Below are positions 62,462 to 64,000 of a stretch of 64,000 bases of DNA, piece by piece. The DNA lies in the NCBI GenBank assembly GCA_016793635.1, contig JAEUMD010000010.1, forward strand, positions 1 through 64,000. Direction: 5' to 3'. This DNA is from Hyphomicrobiaceae bacterium. GTDB lineage: Bacteria; Pseudomonadota; Alphaproteobacteria; Rhizobiales; Hyphomicrobiaceae. The stretch's first letter is position 1, and each line of letters opens with the position of its first letter. Below the pieces are notes generated by a model. That model saw only the letters and a program-made list of their open reading frames with translations. It ran no database searches and was not told the origin of the DNA. The translations under genes and the position numbers were made by a program.

Positions 62462-63706
62462 TCAGTCCTTCGCTTTCGCCAGAACGCCACCAGCCATGGC
62501 CCCCGTCACCCCCGTCGTTCCTGGGAATGTCAGCGGCAGGCCGATGAGCGAGCGCACAGCGAGATAGCCCCACGCTTCGGCCTCGATCGCATCGCCGTCG
62601 AGACCGGCCGCCTCCGCTGGCCCCAGTGCGTTCTCGATCTTCCCGGCCAGCATCTGCATCAGCGCACGGTTCTTGCGCCCGCCGCCGCAAGCGATCCAGA
62701 GCTTCGGCTCGGCGCGAAAATGCCCGCGTGCCGCGCTGACCGCGCCCGCCGTGAAGGCGGCCAGCGTCGCCGCGCCGTCCTCGGTGGAGAGATGCGCGAC
62801 GGGATCGAGCGAGAAGGCATTGCGATCGAGCGACTTCGGCGGCATCGCATGGAAGTAGGGATGGCGCAGATACTCTGCCACGATGTCCTCGTGCACCGTG
62901 CCGGCCGCCGCCGCCGCACCATTCTCGTCGCGCGCCTGCCCGGTCCGAGCGAGCATGAAGTCGTCGATCAGGGCATTGCCCGGCCCGGTGTCGAACGCCA
63001 AGAGGTCGTGCCCGCCCGCGACATCACCCGCCGACGCGCCTCCGCCGATCCACGTCACGTTCGCGACGCCGCCGATATTCAGGATGGCGAGTGGGCGCTC
63101 CGCGATGCCAGCCGCCAGCGCCGCGTGGTAGACGGGAACGAGTGGCGCACCTTGCCCGCCGCCCGCCACGTCCGCCGCGCGCATGTCATAGACGACATCG
63201 ATGCCGGTCATGCGCGCGAGCCACCTGCCGTCGCCGATCTGCACCGTCATAACGCGCGGCGCCATCCGTCCGACGGGCGCGGGTGCGACGATGCGCGGCT
63301 TTCCAGGGCCGCCCGAGTTGAGCGGGCGGTGGAGCACGGTGTGGCCGTGAAAGCCGATCACATCGATCGTTTCGGGCTTGGCGCTAATGTCCTGGAGGAA
63401 GTGGTTCACAGCCTCGGCGTGGAGATCCGTCAGATACTGCTCGGCCAGGTGAAGAACGCCAGGCCGGTCGCCACGGTGGCGGATGCGCGCCGCATCGGCC
63501 ACCGCCTGCGCCAGACGGCCGCGGAATGCCTCCGAATAGGGATAGGTGAAGGCCGGCCCCCGAACGACCTTGCTCTTGCCGTCCGTTTCGACGAGGGCCA
63601 CGTCAATTCCATCCATCGACGTGCCGCTCATCAGGCCGATCGCACGCTTGAGCTTGCTCAAATTGTCGAACCTCGTGCATGTTGCCGGCCGAATCTCGCC
63701 GATCAT
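62462..63706 (-). CDS. anmK: anhydro-N-acetylmuramic acid kinase
   Basis: The 414-residue protein starts MIGEIRPATCTRFDNLSKLK at ATG 63706; internal in-frame starts cannot be excluded since no strong ribosome-binding site is seen. Motifs: AIGLMSGTSMDGIDVALVET (phosphate-binding), VIGFHGHTVLH, VQIGDGRWLARMTGIDVVYD, GGQGAPLVPVYHAAL, LAFDTGPGNALIDDF and ACGGGRKNRALM. It converts 1,6-anhydro-MurNAc, released by lytic transglycosylases such as the one at 17779, to MurNAc-6-phosphate. It is divergent from tyrS with 65 bp between. Confidence 0.95.
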   Translation of the reverse strand: MIGEIRPATCTRFDNLSKLKRAIGLMSGTSMDGIDVALVETDGKSKVVRGPAFTYPYSEAFRGRLAQAVADAARIRHRGDRPGVLHLAEQYLTDLHAEAVNHFLQDISAKPETIDVIGFHGHTVLHRPLNSGGPGKPRIVAPAPVGRMAPRVMTVQIGDGRWLARMTGIDVVYDMRAADVAGGGQGAPLVPVYHAALAAGIAERPLAILNIGGVANVTWIGGGASAGDVAGGHDLLAFDTGPGNALIDDFMLARTGQARDENGAAAAAGTVHEDIVAEYLRHPYFHAMPPKSLDRNAFSLDPVAHLSTEDGAATLAAFTAGAVSAARGHFRAEPKLWIACGGGRKNRALMQMLAGKIENALGPAEAAGLDGDAIEAEAWGYLAVRSLIGLPLTFPGTTGVTGAMAGGVLAKAKD

Positions 63707-63771
63707 AGCAGCCGCGCCGCCCGTCGCCTCCCGCCACGGCCAGACGCGGCTCTCTCGCATAGAGCGAACTG

Positions 63772-64000
63772 ATGTCGAAAGCAAAATCCGAGTTCCTGGA
63801 CGTTCTCACCGCGCGCGGCTTCATCCACCAGTGCTCCGACCTCGACGCTGTCGATGCGCTCGCCGCCAAGGGCGAGATCGTCGCCTACGTCGGCTACGAT
63901 TGCACCGCGCCGTCGCTGCACGTCGGCCATCTGCTCTCGATCATGATGCTCGCGTGGCTGCAACGGACCGGAGCCGGCAAGCCGATTGCACTGATGGGCG
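63772..64000 (+). CDS. tyrS: tyrosyl-tRNA synthetase, 3'-truncated by the window edge
   Basis: 76 codons are visible from ATG 63772: [20 protein letters not shown], then [20 protein letters not shown] with the class I HIGH motif as HVGH, and the end PIALMG, which in TyrS leads into GGGTxxxGDP. The gene runs off the window. It charges tRNA-Tyr. anmK-tyrS divergence is seen in many alphaproteobacterial genomes, which supports both calls. Confidence 0.95.
   Translation, partial: MSKAKSEFLDVLTARGFIHQCSDLDAVDALAAKGEIVAYVGYDCTAPSLHVGHLLSIMMLAWLQRTGAGKPIALMG

Overview
The window is a gene-dense, high-GC chromosomal segment of an alphaproteobacterium, most likely of the order Hyphomicrobiales (Rhizobiales); the family cannot be fixed from the sequence alone. 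The pointers are the high GC content, a DUF1127 small protein, a TIGR03808-type Tat-exported repeat protein, a Rrf2-headed suf operon, a Rhizobium-type thermolabile asparaginase family member, and a composite palindromic intergenic repeat of the kind common in this order. I see no insertion sequence, prophage, CRISPR array, rRNA or convincing tRNA gene, so this looks like stable core or shell chromosome.

Layout. 1-3.6 kb: 3' part of a VWA protein, a lipoprotein, a small membrane protein and a CelD/BcsL-like acyltransferase. 3.6-6.2 kb: a palindromic repeat element, then on the minus strand a ferredoxin-NADP reductase, a 2Fe-2S ferredoxin and an Hpt phosphotransfer protein. 6.5-13 kb: a giant membrane-anchored coiled coil with 11-residue repeats, an enolase-superfamily epimerase, a degenerate acyl-carrier-like protein and a CorA-like membrane protein. 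13-19 kb: a lipoprotein, a GNAT enzyme, an MFS transporter, a helical protein and a MltB-type lytic transglycosylase. 19-24.4 kb: envelope sugar genes (galE, galU, an outer-membrane beta-barrel, kdsD). 24.8-30 kb: an exported protein, thiD, a membrane J-domain protein and a 763-residue beta-helix protein. 30-41 kb: a TMEM143/DUF3754 protein, prmA, a DUF2339 polytopic protein, DUF1127, aminopeptidase P, CapA and TIGR03808. 41-47 kb: an exported DsrE protein, asparaginase, a histidine kinase beside a fatty-acid desaturase, and a tandemly duplicated micro-protein locus. 47-49 kb: parE. 49.4-57.6 kb: a complete suf operon (Rrf2 regulator, NifS-like desulfurase, sufB, an unnamed membrane ORF, sufC, sufD, sufS, sufT, sufA), with a recognisable promoter and a palindromic operator candidate. 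58-64 kb: an alpha/beta hydrolase, an M28 peptidase, an AMIN-esterase fusion, anmK and the start of tyrS.

The genes group around the cell envelope (galU/galE/kdsD, MltB, anmK, AMIN-hydrolase, lipoproteins, CapA, desaturase) and around iron-sulfur and electron-transfer chemistry (suf operon, ferredoxin and its reductase). The observations I consider most worth following are: the 264-bp tandem duplication encoding two 42-residue exported peptides, one of them translationally coupled to a 46-residue peptide whose other copy is broken by a stop codon; the membrane ORF with a Cys-containing tail inside the suf operon; the DesK-class kinase immediately upstream of a desaturase with no response regulator nearby; the ACP-like protein with Val in place of the phosphopantetheine Ser; and the 33-bp/11-residue repeat protein.

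All assignments come from reading the translations by eye. No database search, structure prediction or signal-peptide program was run, so family names rest on recognised motifs and lengths.
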